Shown here: one piece after another, positions 19,112-26,192 of the stretch
Layout of the letters: every line of letters starts with the position of its first letter
Numbering within the stretch: the first letter of the stretch is position 1
Source: an uncultured Lachnospiraceae bacterium
Lineage (GTDB): Bacteria; Bacillota; Clostridia; Lachnospirales; Lachnospiraceae
Length of the DNA: 64,000 nucleotides
Assembly (NCBI GenBank): GCA_910587765.1
Contig: CAJUNR010000005.1
Location: 79,014 to 143,013 of the forward strand
Direction of reading: 5' to 3'
Made by a program: the position numbers and the translations under genes
The notes under the pieces: generated by a model
The model's input: the letters and a program-made list of their open reading frames with translations, nothing else
Database searches by the model: none
What the model was told of the DNA's origin: nothing

Positions 19112-19446
19112 ATATCGAAAAAATTCACCCCTGTATCTCTTGAAATACTTTTAATATACTTGTTTATGCCTGCCTGTTCTTCTGGTGTTGCATCACGCAT
19201 TTCTCCGAATAACGTATTTGCTTCTTCCTCCAATCTTGTTGATGGATTTATTTTGTAAATATTGCTGACATCAACTGCCAGTGGATTTGTTAAAAAATCA
19301 TCATAATAACTATGACTTACTTTTTGAATTTCATAATTATCACTCACATTTACAACCATTGTGCTGTTTACACTCATTGTCGAAAGAGCAAGCCCCAAAA
19401 AACAAGCCGTTCCAGAAATATTTCTTATAAAATTCTTTTGTTCCAT
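19105..19446 (-). CDS. Hypothetical protein with N-terminal hydrophobic segment, second gene of the cassette
   Basis: A 113-residue protein. Residues about 9-33 are moderately hydrophobic (ISGTACFLGLALSTMSVNST), which could be a single membrane span or a weak signal sequence, and the rest is polar and probably helical with an acidic EEEANTLFGEMRDATPEEQ stretch. A GGGAGAA ribosome site precedes the start at 19446, two bases after the stop of the first cassette gene. I do not recognise a family. Its coupling to both neighbours suggests a three-component system expressed in fixed order. Confidence 0.65.
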   Translation of the reverse strand: MEQKNFIRNISGTACFLGLALSTMSVNSTMVVNVSDNYEIQKVSHSYYDDFLTNPLAVDVSNIYKINPSTRLEEEANTLFGEMRDATPEEQAGINKYIKSISRDTGVNFFDIC

Positions 19447-19448
19447 GC

Positions 19449-20180
19449 CTAATATTCTCCCTTTTCTATCAGGGCAGCAAGTTTATCATCAATAATGTTT
19501 CCCATAGATTCAATTAATTTATTAAGCACACTACTATCCGATTTATAATCCGAATCAGTATTAAATCCATATCTGTCATTAATATCAATGATCGCACCTA
19601 TCGACTCGGCAATTTGGTCTTCAGCGCTTAATGCGCCTGCTTCATTGACAATAATGCCATTTTTGAATAATCTGGCGTTTTGGAGCATTATATTTACAAA
19701 CAGATTCTCCTTTTCAATAAAAGTATACTTAATGTTTATATCATAAAGATTTTTGATTTTTCCAACATTCAGAAGATTTTTCGCTATTTTTTCAGTGCCC
19801 CCTTGTTCTACTTCATCATAAAGGACATTTGAAACAAGACCGATATATTCATAAGTATTTCCTGTAAGAATATTTAAAAACCCAAATACTTTAGTCATTC
19901 GATTAATGATGTACTCTGAACACGCCTGCCAGTTTCTTTCAAATCCTGCGTCATAACGAACTTCAAAAGTCGTTGCTATAGGGGATATATTTAACTGCGC
20001 ATGTTCGTTTTTTGTCCTGATAAGGATTCTTGGAATTTCAAGCGGAGCATCATTTGGAATAGGCAAAACAGTCGCTTCATTAAAATAGTCTTTTAATATT
20101 TCTTCGTTATTGTAATATACTTTTTTAATTCCTTCAATTTTCTTATAGGTAACAGTAATAGATGTCCCCTGTATTAACAT
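19449..20180 (-). CDS. Hypothetical protein, first gene of the three-gene cassette
   Basis: A 243-residue protein with no signal peptide or membrane span. The segment NISPIATTFEVRYDAGFERNW followed by a helical region and later IKYTFIEKENLFVNIMLQN is reminiscent of the TIGR04255-like layout (an early strand-rich half, then a conserved paired-sheet half), but the match is too weak to assert. GGAGGAATTGGA directly precedes the ATG at 20180. It leads a three-gene operon with a palindromic operator over its promoter, an arrangement typical of self-regulated toxin-antitoxin or defence modules. Function is unknown. Confidence 0.75.
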   Translation of the reverse strand: MLIQGTSITVTYKKIEGIKKVYYNNEEILKDYFNEATVLPIPNDAPLEIPRILIRTKNEHAQLNISPIATTFEVRYDAGFERNWQACSEYIINRMTKVFGFLNILTGNTYEYIGLVSNVLYDEVEQGGTEKIAKNLLNVGKIKNLYDINIKYTFIEKENLFVNIMLQNARLFKNGIIVNEAGALSAEDQIAESIGAIIDINDRYGFNTDSDYKSDSSVLNKLIESMGNIIDDKLAALIEKGEY

Positions 20181-20224
20181 TCCAATTCCTCCAAAATCAC
20201 GGCATAATTTGTCTATACAGTAAC

Positions 20225-20251
20225 ATTATAACACAAAACAGCCTGTTTTGT
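20225..20251 (-). promoter_or_regulatory. Minus-strand promoter -10 box with overlapping palindromic operator for the three-gene cassette
   Basis: On the minus strand TATAAT (20225-20230) lies about 45 bases before the ATG at 20180. Directly upstream is a perfect 9+9 bp inverted repeat with one central base (20233-20251, ACAAAACAG on the plus strand). It covers the expected -35 region, where no good -35 hexamer is visible, suggesting a regulated promoter. Confidence 0.6.
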
Positions 20252-20307
20252 TCATAAATTTGTATCATTTCATAAAATCACCTCCATCCCACCGTCAAAA
20301 ATCGCGG

Positions 20308-20336
20308 TTGATAAACCAATACGCCGGTAGTATAAT
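20308..20336 (+). promoter_or_regulatory. Sigma-A promoter for the AAA-ATPase/nuclease-like gene
   Basis: TTGATA at 20308-20313 and TATAAT at 20331-20336 are separated by exactly 17 bases, and lie 38 bases before the GTG start at 20374. It is the best fit in the divergent intergenic region and points away from the three-gene cassette. Confidence 0.75.
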
Positions 20337-20373
20337 TGTCTTAATCATGCAATGAGAGGCAGGGCGGATTCTG

Positions 20374-22080
20374 GTGTGCACGCTAAAACTCCCCATCGGT
20401 ATCGAAAATTTTGAAAAACTCCGTACGGAGGGCTTTTACTATGTGGATAAAACCGGATTTATCACGGAACTTCTGCGTAATTGGGGCGAGGTAAATCTCT
20501 TCACGCGGCCCAGACGGTTCGGCAAGTCCCTGAATATGGATATGCTCCGCTGCTTCTTCTCCCATGGCTGCGACTCCCGGCTGTTCGAGGGGCTGGCCAT
20601 ATCCGGCGAGAAGGAACTGTGTGAAAAGTATATGGGAAAATTTCCGGTGATCTCCGTCACTCTGAAAAACGTGGAGGCCCGGGACTTCCCTGGCGCCCGC
20701 GCCATGTTCTGCTCTCTCATCGGCAGCGAGGCCCTGAAATTCCGCTTTCTGCTGGAGAGCGGCCGGCTCTCGGAAGAAGAAAAAAAGCAGTACGCCCAGT
20801 TAATCCGCGTCGACACCAGCGGCCGGCAGGGGTTTGCCATGCCGGAAGAAGTTCTGTGCGGCAGTCTCAAACTGCTCTCCTCTCTTCTGCACCGGCATTA
20901 CGGAACGAAAGTGATCCTGCTGATCGATGAATACGACGTGCCGCTGGACAAGGCGCAGCAGTACGGTTATTATGAAGAGATGGTCGCCCTGCTCCGCACG
21001 ATGTTCGGCCTGGCGTTGAAGACCAACAACAGCCTCCAGTTCGCCGTACTGACCGGCTGCCTGCGGATCGCGAAGGAAAGTATTTTCACGGGTCTGAACA
21101 ATCTGAAGGCCCGGTCGGTTATGGATGTTCCGTTCTGCGGGTATTTTGGATTTACGGGTACGGAAGTAAAGGACATGCTGAAATACTACGGTCTTACAGA
21201 GCAGCATGCGCAGATCAGGGAATGGTACGACGGCTACCGCTTTGGGGATACGGATCTGTACTGTCCGTGGGACGTCCTGAACCATGCCGATCTTCTCCGC
21301 GCGCAGCCCGGCGCAAAACCGCAGGCCTACTGGATGAACAGCAGCGGCAACGCGATTCTGCGGACGCTCCTGCAGAAAGCGGCTCCGCAGACCAGACGGG
21401 AGCTGGAAGCGCTCGTGAACGGGGAATGCGTCACGAAAAAGATCAGTCAGGAGCTGACCTACCGGGAGCTTTACGACAGCATCGACAACCTCTGGAGTGT
21501 TCTTTTCACCACCGGCTATCTCACCTGGCGGGAAGAAACGGACCGCAGTACCTACCGGCTTGCTATCCCGAACCGGGAGATCCGGGAGATCTTTACCGAA
21601 CAGATCCTGGCCTGGTTTCAGGAAGAGGCAGGAAAGGATACGTCCGCGCTGGACGCCTTCTGCGAGGCGTTCCGGGAGGGGGACGCCGACGCCGTTGAAA
21701 GACAGTTCACAGCTTACTTGCGCAGGACGATCAGTATCCGTGATACCGGTGCGCGCAGAGGGATGAAGGAAAATTTCTATCACGGGATCCTGCTGGGGCT
21801 GCTGAGCCACCGGGAGGACTGGGACATCTCCTCCAATGCGGAGTCCGGGGACGGGTACAGCGATATCCAGGCGGAACTCTGGGAAGAGGAAACCGGCATT
21901 GTAATCGAGATCAAATACCCGGACAACGGCGATCTCGAGGCCGGCTGCAGGGAGGCGCTGGAGCAGATCGAAAGAAAACGCTATGCGGAGCGTCTGATGC
22001 AGGACGGGATGAAGACGATTCACAAATACGGGATCGCCTGTTATAAGAAAAGCTGCAAAGTGCGGCTTGAAACAGGATAA
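20374..22080 (+). CDS. AAA-ATPase-like / PD-(D/E)XK nuclease-like protein (PF09820 + PF08011 type)
   Basis: A 568-residue protein starting GTG; the start is fixed by alignment to the ATG of the partial copy at 41637 (both continue T-L-K-L-P-I-G-I-E-N-F-E). The N-terminus has the family motif FYYVDKTGFI, then the P-loop-like FTRPRRFGKSLNMDML and Walker B VILLIDEYDVPLD. The C-terminus has a nuclease-like core, SDIQAELWEEE then VIEIKYPD. These proteins are very abundant in Clostridia and Bacteroidetes and behave like selfish or defence-related genes, but no function is established. A nearly identical but internally deleted copy lies 21 kb downstream. Composition is GC-rich compared with the cassette beside it. 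Confidence 0.9.
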   Translation: MCTLKLPIGIENFEKLRTEGFYYVDKTGFITELLRNWGEVNLFTRPRRFGKSLNMDMLRCFFSHGCDSRLFEGLAISGEKELCEKYMGKFPVISVTLKNVEARDFPGARAMFCSLIGSEALKFRFLLESGRLSEEEKKQYAQLIRVDTSGRQGFAMPEEVLCGSLKLLSSLLHRHYGTKVILLIDEYDVPLDKAQQYGYYEEMVALLRTMFGLALKTNNSLQFAVLTGCLRIAKESIFTGLNNLKARSVMDVPFCGYFGFTGTEVKDMLKYYGLTEQHAQIREWYDGYRFGDTDLYCPWDVLNHADLLRAQPGAKPQAYWMNSSGNAILRTLLQKAAPQTRRELEALVNGECVTKKISQELTYRELYDSIDNLWSVLFTTGYLTWREETDRSTYRLAIPNREIREIFTEQILAWFQEEAGKDTSALDAFCEAFREGDADAVERQFTAYLRRTISIRDTGARRGMKENFYHGILLGLLSHREDWDISSNAESGDGYSDIQAELWEEETGIVIEIKYPDNGDLEAGCREALEQIERKRYAERLMQDGMKTIHKYGIACYKKSCKVRLETG

Positions 22081-22102
22081 ACAGGAACAGGAGGCGCGGA
22101 AA

Positions 22103-22305
22103 ATGGGGATTTATCTGAACAGTAAAAAACCATACGATAATTATAAAGAGATCGTCGAACGTATCGGCAATATGCTCTGCGGCTTATGCCGGAGACAGGC
22201 GGCCAGCTCCAATACACAGGAAAGATTCTGGCCGTTGGTATTGCTTATGATAAGAAGACCAAAAAACATGAGTGCAAGGTAGAAGTGATAAGAGGGGCGG
22301 TTTAG
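22103..22305 (+). pseudogene. Relic of a second AAA-ATPase/nuclease-like gene (N-terminus joined to C-terminus)
   Basis: ATG at 22103 has GGAGG eight bases upstream and encodes MGIYLNSKKPYDNYKEIVE, a typical start of PF09820-type proteins. After about 25 codons the frame is lost. A different frame (from about 22196 to the TAG at 22303) reads TGGQLQYTGKILAVGIAYD and KKTKKHECKVEVI, which looks like the usual C-terminal end of the same family. The middle, including P-loop and nuclease core, is missing. The 59-residue open frame from 22103 to 22282 is therefore not expected to make a functional protein. An imperfect hairpin (GATAAG to CTTATC) follows. Confidence 0.6.
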
Positions 22306-22343
22306 CCGTCCTTATCAAATTCTGATATACAAAGGCAGTTGTT

Positions 22344-23408
22344 ATGCGAAGCGAAAATTCAAGAAAAACAGATGGAATCTCAAAGTGGGAAAAAATATTT
22401 TGCGAAACTCTGGTTGACGGAAAAAAGAAAATGTGGAGATTGGTAACCATTATTTCCCTTGTAGCGCTGGTCGGTATGACGTTTCTGCAAATAGTTTATA
22501 TAAAAAATACAGAAAATGTTTACCTTGAAGCTTTAGGGGATATATTTAACTTTTTTCTCATTCCCGTGACGACGGCCATATTAAGCGCGGCATTTTTGAA
22601 TATTGTATATGTCACATATGAAAACAGACAACTGAGCATCATCAAAAAATTCGCATACAAAGAACTGGCCCAGAAATTTTTTGAAGTATTGGATGAAGTT
22701 GGGGAAAAGAAACGGAGGAATGAACATATTGACGTTTCGCTCCTGCCCTTCAAAAAAGATAACCAGATCAATCCGAAGCTGCTGAGGATCAAGATAAAAT
22801 ATGAATATGAAACCAACACATTAAAGGATTTCTTATATTTTATGTTTGAACGCAACCGCAACGGAGATATCGTCCCTTATATTTCCAGTTCCAATCCCGA
22901 GCTTCAGAATTATGAATTTTATTGGGGAAATGATGAAACCGATACGTTTCCTGCTTCGGAAGTCAGTGATGAAGACTATGCAATTGAACAGATATCGATC
23001 GGTTCTTACCCGGTGCCGATGAATACGCTGCTCCGGGATGTGAGCGATACCGACAGCGGAAAACTGATTATATACAGGGTCCGTGTTCCGGAAGAAACCA
23101 AAAATCCTCCGAAAGAATACTACCGCCTGACTTTAACGGTATCGTTTCCAATGGAAGCGGAAAGTATTCTTTTCATCACCCATGAATATCCTACGGAAAG
23201 CTCGGAAATGAGCGTAAAATATTCGGAAATCCAGGACAGTACGATGGTTTATACGATGCCGATGACGGGACCGATACCGGTTAAAAACCAGAACAATTCT
23301 TCAGAGGACTCTTTTGAACAGTACCGATATGACGGCTGGCTGATTCCGAAAACAGGTTATGTAATATCATGGTGGAAAAAGGACAGGGAGTCTGATGGAA
23401 CGATTTAA
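22344..23408 (+). CDS. Hypothetical 2TM membrane protein, first gene of the micropeptide operon
   Basis: A 354-residue protein. Two hydrophobic spans lie near residues 33-53 and 65-90 (WRLVTIISLVALVGMTFLQI and FNFFLIPVTTAILSAAFLN), followed by a roughly 260-residue soluble part that is probably cytoplasmic, ending GWLIPKTGYVISWW. AAAGG precedes the ATG by eight bases. The gene overlaps the next by 14 bases and heads a run of five overlapping or abutting genes. I do not recognise the soluble domain. The layout of a 2TM anchor plus large soluble domain recalls membrane sensor or effector proteins of defence systems, but no catalytic motif is evident. Confidence 0.72.
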   Translation: MRSENSRKTDGISKWEKIFCETLVDGKKKMWRLVTIISLVALVGMTFLQIVYIKNTENVYLEALGDIFNFFLIPVTTAILSAAFLNIVYVTYENRQLSIIKKFAYKELAQKFFEVLDEVGEKKRRNEHIDVSLLPFKKDNQINPKLLRIKIKYEYETNTLKDFLYFMFERNRNGDIVPYISSSNPELQNYEFYWGNDETDTFPASEVSDEDYAIEQISIGSYPVPMNTLLRDVSDTDSGKLIIYRVRVPEETKNPPKEYYRLTLTVSFPMEAESILFITHEYPTESSEMSVKYSEIQDSTMVYTMPMTGPIPVKNQNNSSEDSFEQYRYDGWLIPKTGYVISWWKKDRESDGTI

Positions 23409-23892
23409 TGCCAGGGAAGAAAACTGCATTCCGCTGTCTATTGACAGCGTTGCAATGCACCTTACAGGAAACCTGTATGACAGGGAGCAAACAGAAAACA
23501 TAAAGACGGTTAAACAGACGGTGGAATTTTTTGCGGATAAATTTCTGCTGAAAGAAGCCTTCTATCATCCGATCTTTTGTCTGAACCTGAAATATGCAAG
23601 ATTATTTTACAAATATAATTTCAAACCAATTTCGGTTTTGCGATTAAAGAAATCGGTGGTCCCCGACAGCGCCTACATGTTTTTTTCATGCGGCAACGAC
23701 CTGTATGGAGTCCCGGAATGCTGGAATCATATGGTCGTAGAATTGTTCGGCAAAACAGAACAGGAAAGAACATTTTATGACAGTTATATTGATATTGTCA
23801 GAGAAGATTATCCTCATTTAAATATCAGGGACCCTGCACATGCGCAATTAATGAACATGATGACCATTTGCCTGATCATAGGGAGAAATTAA
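23395..23892 (+). CDS. Hypothetical protein, second gene of the micropeptide operon
   Basis: A 165-residue protein without signal peptide or membrane span. Recognisable features are only local: LNLKYARLFYKYNFKP and FFSCGNDLYGVPECWNHM, plus a methionine-rich end (LMNMMTICLIIGRN). The start overlaps the previous gene by 14 bases with GGGAG just upstream, and the stop is one base before the next ATG, so it is embedded in a coupled operon. I cannot place it in any family. The cysteine/tryptophan cluster around residues 104-114 could be a binding site, which is conjecture. Confidence 0.65.
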   Translation: MERFNAREENCIPLSIDSVAMHLTGNLYDREQTENIKTVKQTVEFFADKFLLKEAFYHPIFCLNLKYARLFYKYNFKPISVLRLKKSVVPDSAYMFFSCGNDLYGVPECWNHMVVELFGKTEQERTFYDSYIDIVREDYPHLNIRDPAHAQLMNMMTICLIIGRN

Positions 23893-23893
23893 A

Positions 23894-24736
23894 ATGCGGA
23901 TTGCTTATTGCGGATATGATTTTTTTTATACTTGTTTAAAGAAACTTCTTAAAATGGAAACGGTTGAAGTCATCCGGGTGTTTACCTTTGATACGGACAA
24001 TCAGTACAATTATAACAAATATGTGACAAAACTGGCGGAAGAGAATCAGATTCCGATTACAACCCGGAAAATTTCCGAACAGGATGTCAGGGAACTTTTC
24101 CTGGAACATCATTGTGACTGCATTGTCACTGCGGGCTATCTATACAGGATACCGGTTGTCAATGACGTCGGTTTCCGGGGAGTCAATATTCATCCCACTC
24201 TCCTGCCCCAGGGAAGGGGTCGTTGGCCGCTGCCTTTTGTAATTCTGAAAGGACTCGACAAAAATGGGGTGACGCTTCACAAAATAAATGATCAATTTGA
24301 CGAGGGGGACATCCTCCTGCAAAGATCGTTTCCGGTCAACGAAAGAGAAGATCTGGAGACGTTGTCGTGCAGATGTCAGATGATGGCAGAACAACTGGTG
24401 GAAACGGTATTTTCTGATTTTGAACGGTATTGGAAAAATGCGGTTCCGCAGACGGGAGGCGAGTACTGGGATTACCCCACTTTAGAGGAAATGAGTTTTG
24501 ACTTTTCCATGAGCGTCAAGGAGATTGACCGGGTGATCCGTGCGTACGGTAAGTTTGACAGTTGTGTACGGTTTGCGGGCAAGGACTGGCTGGTATGGGA
24601 CGCCAATTGCTGGCATGAAAATCATAACTATCAGCCCGGAACCATCGTCCACACTACCAATAAAGAATATTTAATAGCTGCCAAAGACGGTTTTGTTTGT
24701 TTAAGATTTTATGAGGAGGATAAAAGTAATGGTTAA
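23894..24736 (+). CDS. Formyltransferase-family protein (methionyl-tRNA / sugar formyltransferase-like)
   Basis: A 280-residue protein. Residues 1-180 are a formyl-transferase N-terminal domain with the catalytic triad in the usual places: N98 and H100 in VNIHPTLLPQGRGRWP and D139 in FDEGDILL. Residues about 190-275 resemble the small C-terminal domain of methionyl-tRNA formyltransferase (MSVKEIDRVIRAY, then a beta-rich end). GGGAG lies eight bases before the ATG. Known relatives use 10-formyl-tetrahydrofolate to formylate Met-tRNA or nucleotide-linked aminosugars. The gene sits outside the sugar clusters and overlaps by eight bases a gene for a 44-residue basic peptide, so a role in that peptide system is as plausible as a sugar role. 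Confidence 0.85.
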   Translation: MRIAYCGYDFFYTCLKKLLKMETVEVIRVFTFDTDNQYNYNKYVTKLAEENQIPITTRKISEQDVRELFLEHHCDCIVTAGYLYRIPVVNDVGFRGVNIHPTLLPQGRGRWPLPFVILKGLDKNGVTLHKINDQFDEGDILLQRSFPVNEREDLETLSCRCQMMAEQLVETVFSDFERYWKNAVPQTGGEYWDYPTLEEMSFDFSMSVKEIDRVIRAYGKFDSCVRFAGKDWLVWDANCWHENHNYQPGTIVHTTNKEYLIAAKDGFVCLRFYEEDKSNG

Positions 24737-24863
24737 ATTAATCTCAAAAGTAATGCTGGTGTATCATATGGGAGGCGGCGGAAGAAATAAACGCACGTCC
24801 GGACTTGCCGGGAGGATTCGGAAAATAATGAGAATGAGAAGCAGGGGGGCGAGAGGATGGTAA
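24729..24863 (+). CDS. Micropeptide A: 44-aa highly cationic peptide
   Basis: AGGAGGA (24714-24720) lies eight bases before this ATG, an excellent ribosome site placed inside the end of the formyltransferase gene. The peptide has 12 Lys/Arg, one His and no Asp/Glu in 44 residues. It begins MVKLISKVMLVYHM, continues with four glycines at 15-18, and ends in a basic tail (R29, R31, K32, R35, R37, R39, R42) and Trp44. It aligns without gaps over 22 residues with the next micropeptide (M1, V2, K3, I5, S6, L10, V11, Y12, G17, G18, R19, R22 identical). Paralogy, strong ribosome sites and overlapping frames argue that it is translated. A secreted antimicrobial or signalling peptide is a guess. Confidence 0.72.
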   Translation: MVKLISKVMLVYHMGGGGRNKRTSGLAGRIRKIMRMRSRGARGW

Positions 24864-24958
24864 AAATTATATCCAGGTTTCTTTTAGTGTATGGTACTGC
24901 GGTTGGCGGAAGAAGAAACAGAGCGGGAAAACGTCGTCGTTTTTTTGGAAAAAGCTGA
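24857..24958 (+). CDS. Micropeptide B: 33-aa highly cationic peptide, paralogue of micropeptide A
   Basis: The ATG overlaps the stop of micropeptide A (ATGGTAA) and has AGGGGGG about seven bases upstream. The peptide has 10 Lys/Arg and no acidic residue in 33. It starts MVKIISRFLLVYGTAVGGRR and ends in a basic, Phe-containing tail (K25, R26, R27, R28, F29, F30). A hydrophobic residue 4-16 segment followed by GG-R at 17-19 is shared with peptide A and could be a short leader or amphipathic anchor. It is the last gene before a strong terminator. No known family is recognised. Confidence 0.7.
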   Translation: MVKIISRFLLVYGTAVGGRRNRAGKRRRFFGKS

Positions 24959-25021
24959 GCCTTCGCTGTCTGCCTGCTCCCGGAAACGGTTTTAAATTTC
25001 ATAAAGCGTAGTTGGATATTC

Positions 25022-25077
25022 AAATACGGAGGCGGTTCTGCCTTGAGCAATCAAGACGGAACCGCCTCCGTATTTTT
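25022..25077 (+). terminator. Strong intrinsic terminator after the micropeptide operon
   Basis: A perfect 17-bp stem (25022-25038 with 25059-25075) followed by TTTTT on the plus strand. The loop can form a further 5-bp stem (25042-25046 with 25051-25055). It lies 63 bases after the stop of micropeptide B and isolates the operon from the glycosyltransferase genes downstream. Confidence 0.9.
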
Positions 25078-25155
25078 ATGCAAATTTTATGTTCCCGCAG
25101 ATTTCCCTGGCATATCCCGGAGTGTACCCAGCGCCGGCAGATGGGGCGCGCCGAA

Positions 25156-25174
25156 TGATAATTGCGGATTATCA
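25156..25174. promoter_or_regulatory. Short palindrome shared with the leader at 50860
   Basis: TGATAAT-TGCGG-ATTATCA is a 7+7 bp inverted repeat ending 25 bases before the GT2 start at 25200. A 17-base core is repeated exactly at 50860-50876, upstream of another glycosyltransferase gene. It may be an operator or an RNA hairpin for leader control. No function can be assigned from sequence. Confidence 0.45.
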
Positions 25175-25199
25175 CATTTTGAAAAGGATTTCCTGACAG

Positions 25200-26180
25200 A
25201 TGTTAAGCATCATCATTCCGGTCTATAATACGCCGCCTGATTATATTGAAAGATGTCTCAGAAGCATCCGCAGGGACAAATACCGGGACATTGAGATCCT
25301 TTTAATCAACGACGGATCGGATGACAGCCAATGCGTCGATTATCTGGAAAGCTGTTTCCCGTCCGATATCCGTGTATTTACGCAGCACAGAAAGGGTGTT
25401 TCCGCGGCAAGAAATCTTGGTATACAGGAGGCAAACGGCGAGTATATCGCTTTTGTGGACGCGGACGATGAGATTGCGGACGGCTTTCTTTGCGAGGCGT
25501 CGGCGCTTGCCGTGCGGTATGATCTGGATATTATTTTTGGCTCTGTACGGCACATTCCTGATACGGAGCATTTGGGTCTGCAGGGCGCGGATCGTTTTTT
25601 GATTCTGCAGGGGGCGGAACTGTCGGAAGTTAAGAAAAGCATACTGGAAAAAAGAACGGCTGTGTTTCCCCGGCCGATTCTGGGGAGTCCCTGCGCAAGA
25701 TTGTATCGTGCGTCGGTCTGTAAAAAGACGGGATTTAATGAAGACATACGAATATGCGAAGACCAGCTCTTCAATCTGTACGCCCTGGAGAAAAGCAACC
25801 GTGTCGGGATCTATCCGGCCTACTGGTATAACTATTATCAGAATACGTTTTCTGCCATGCACAATTTAAAAGGACGGCAGGATTTCTTTCCTTATTATCA
25901 GTTTCTGAAAGCGTATGCGGAACAGTGCGGCAACGATGAAATCCGTAGATGGATTGATATCCGGCTGCTTGGCTACATGTCCGGTATGATGAAGCAGATT
26001 GCCTGTTCTTCCTGTAATATACGCGAAAAAATTCACGGAGTTAAAATGGTTGCACAGGTTCCGCTTTTAAACCAGGCCGTCAGGATGCTCAGATGGAGTG
26101 ACGGGGACCTTAATCTGTGGAGAAAAACAGAATTATTGTTTTGGAAGTGTGTTAATTATCTCAATAAGAGGAATGCCTGA
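25200..26180 (+). CDS. Family 2 glycosyltransferase
   Basis: A 326-residue GT2 enzyme. LSIIIPVYNTPPDYIERCL opens the nucleotide-binding half, LLINDGSDD and GEYIAFVDADDE give the metal-binding DxD, and the acceptor half runs to about residue 215 (CEDQLFNLYAL). No membrane anchor is visible. It is the first gene after the terminator that closes the accessory island and starts the second exporter cluster, 12 bases before a second GT2 gene. It probably builds part of the glycan exported by the ABC pair at 27559-29655. Sugar and linkage cannot be predicted. Confidence 0.9.
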   Translation: MLSIIIPVYNTPPDYIERCLRSIRRDKYRDIEILLINDGSDDSQCVDYLESCFPSDIRVFTQHRKGVSAARNLGIQEANGEYIAFVDADDEIADGFLCEASALAVRYDLDIIFGSVRHIPDTEHLGLQGADRFLILQGAELSEVKKSILEKRTAVFPRPILGSPCARLYRASVCKKTGFNEDIRICEDQLFNLYALEKSNRVGIYPAYWYNYYQNTFSAMHNLKGRQDFFPYYQFLKAYAEQCGNDEIRRWIDIRLLGYMSGMMKQIACSSCNIREKIHGVKMVAQVPLLNQAVRMLRWSDGDLNLWRKTELLFWKCVNYLNKRNA

Positions 26181-26192
26181 TAGAGAATATCG

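Noticed and set aside
20800..22023. Minus-strand open frame of 407 codons
   Set aside because: It lies entirely opposite the AAA-ATPase/nuclease-like gene, whose motifs and promoter are clear; GC-rich codon bias makes long mirror frames. The copy at 41738-42664 has the same explanation.
24844..24849. G6 run before micropeptide B as a slippage tract
   Set aside because: It most simply serves as the ribosome site of micropeptide B while coding Arg-Gly in peptide A.
25043..25228. 61-codon plus-strand open frame
   Set aside because: It begins inside the terminator loop and runs into the GT2 gene in another frame; no ribosome site.
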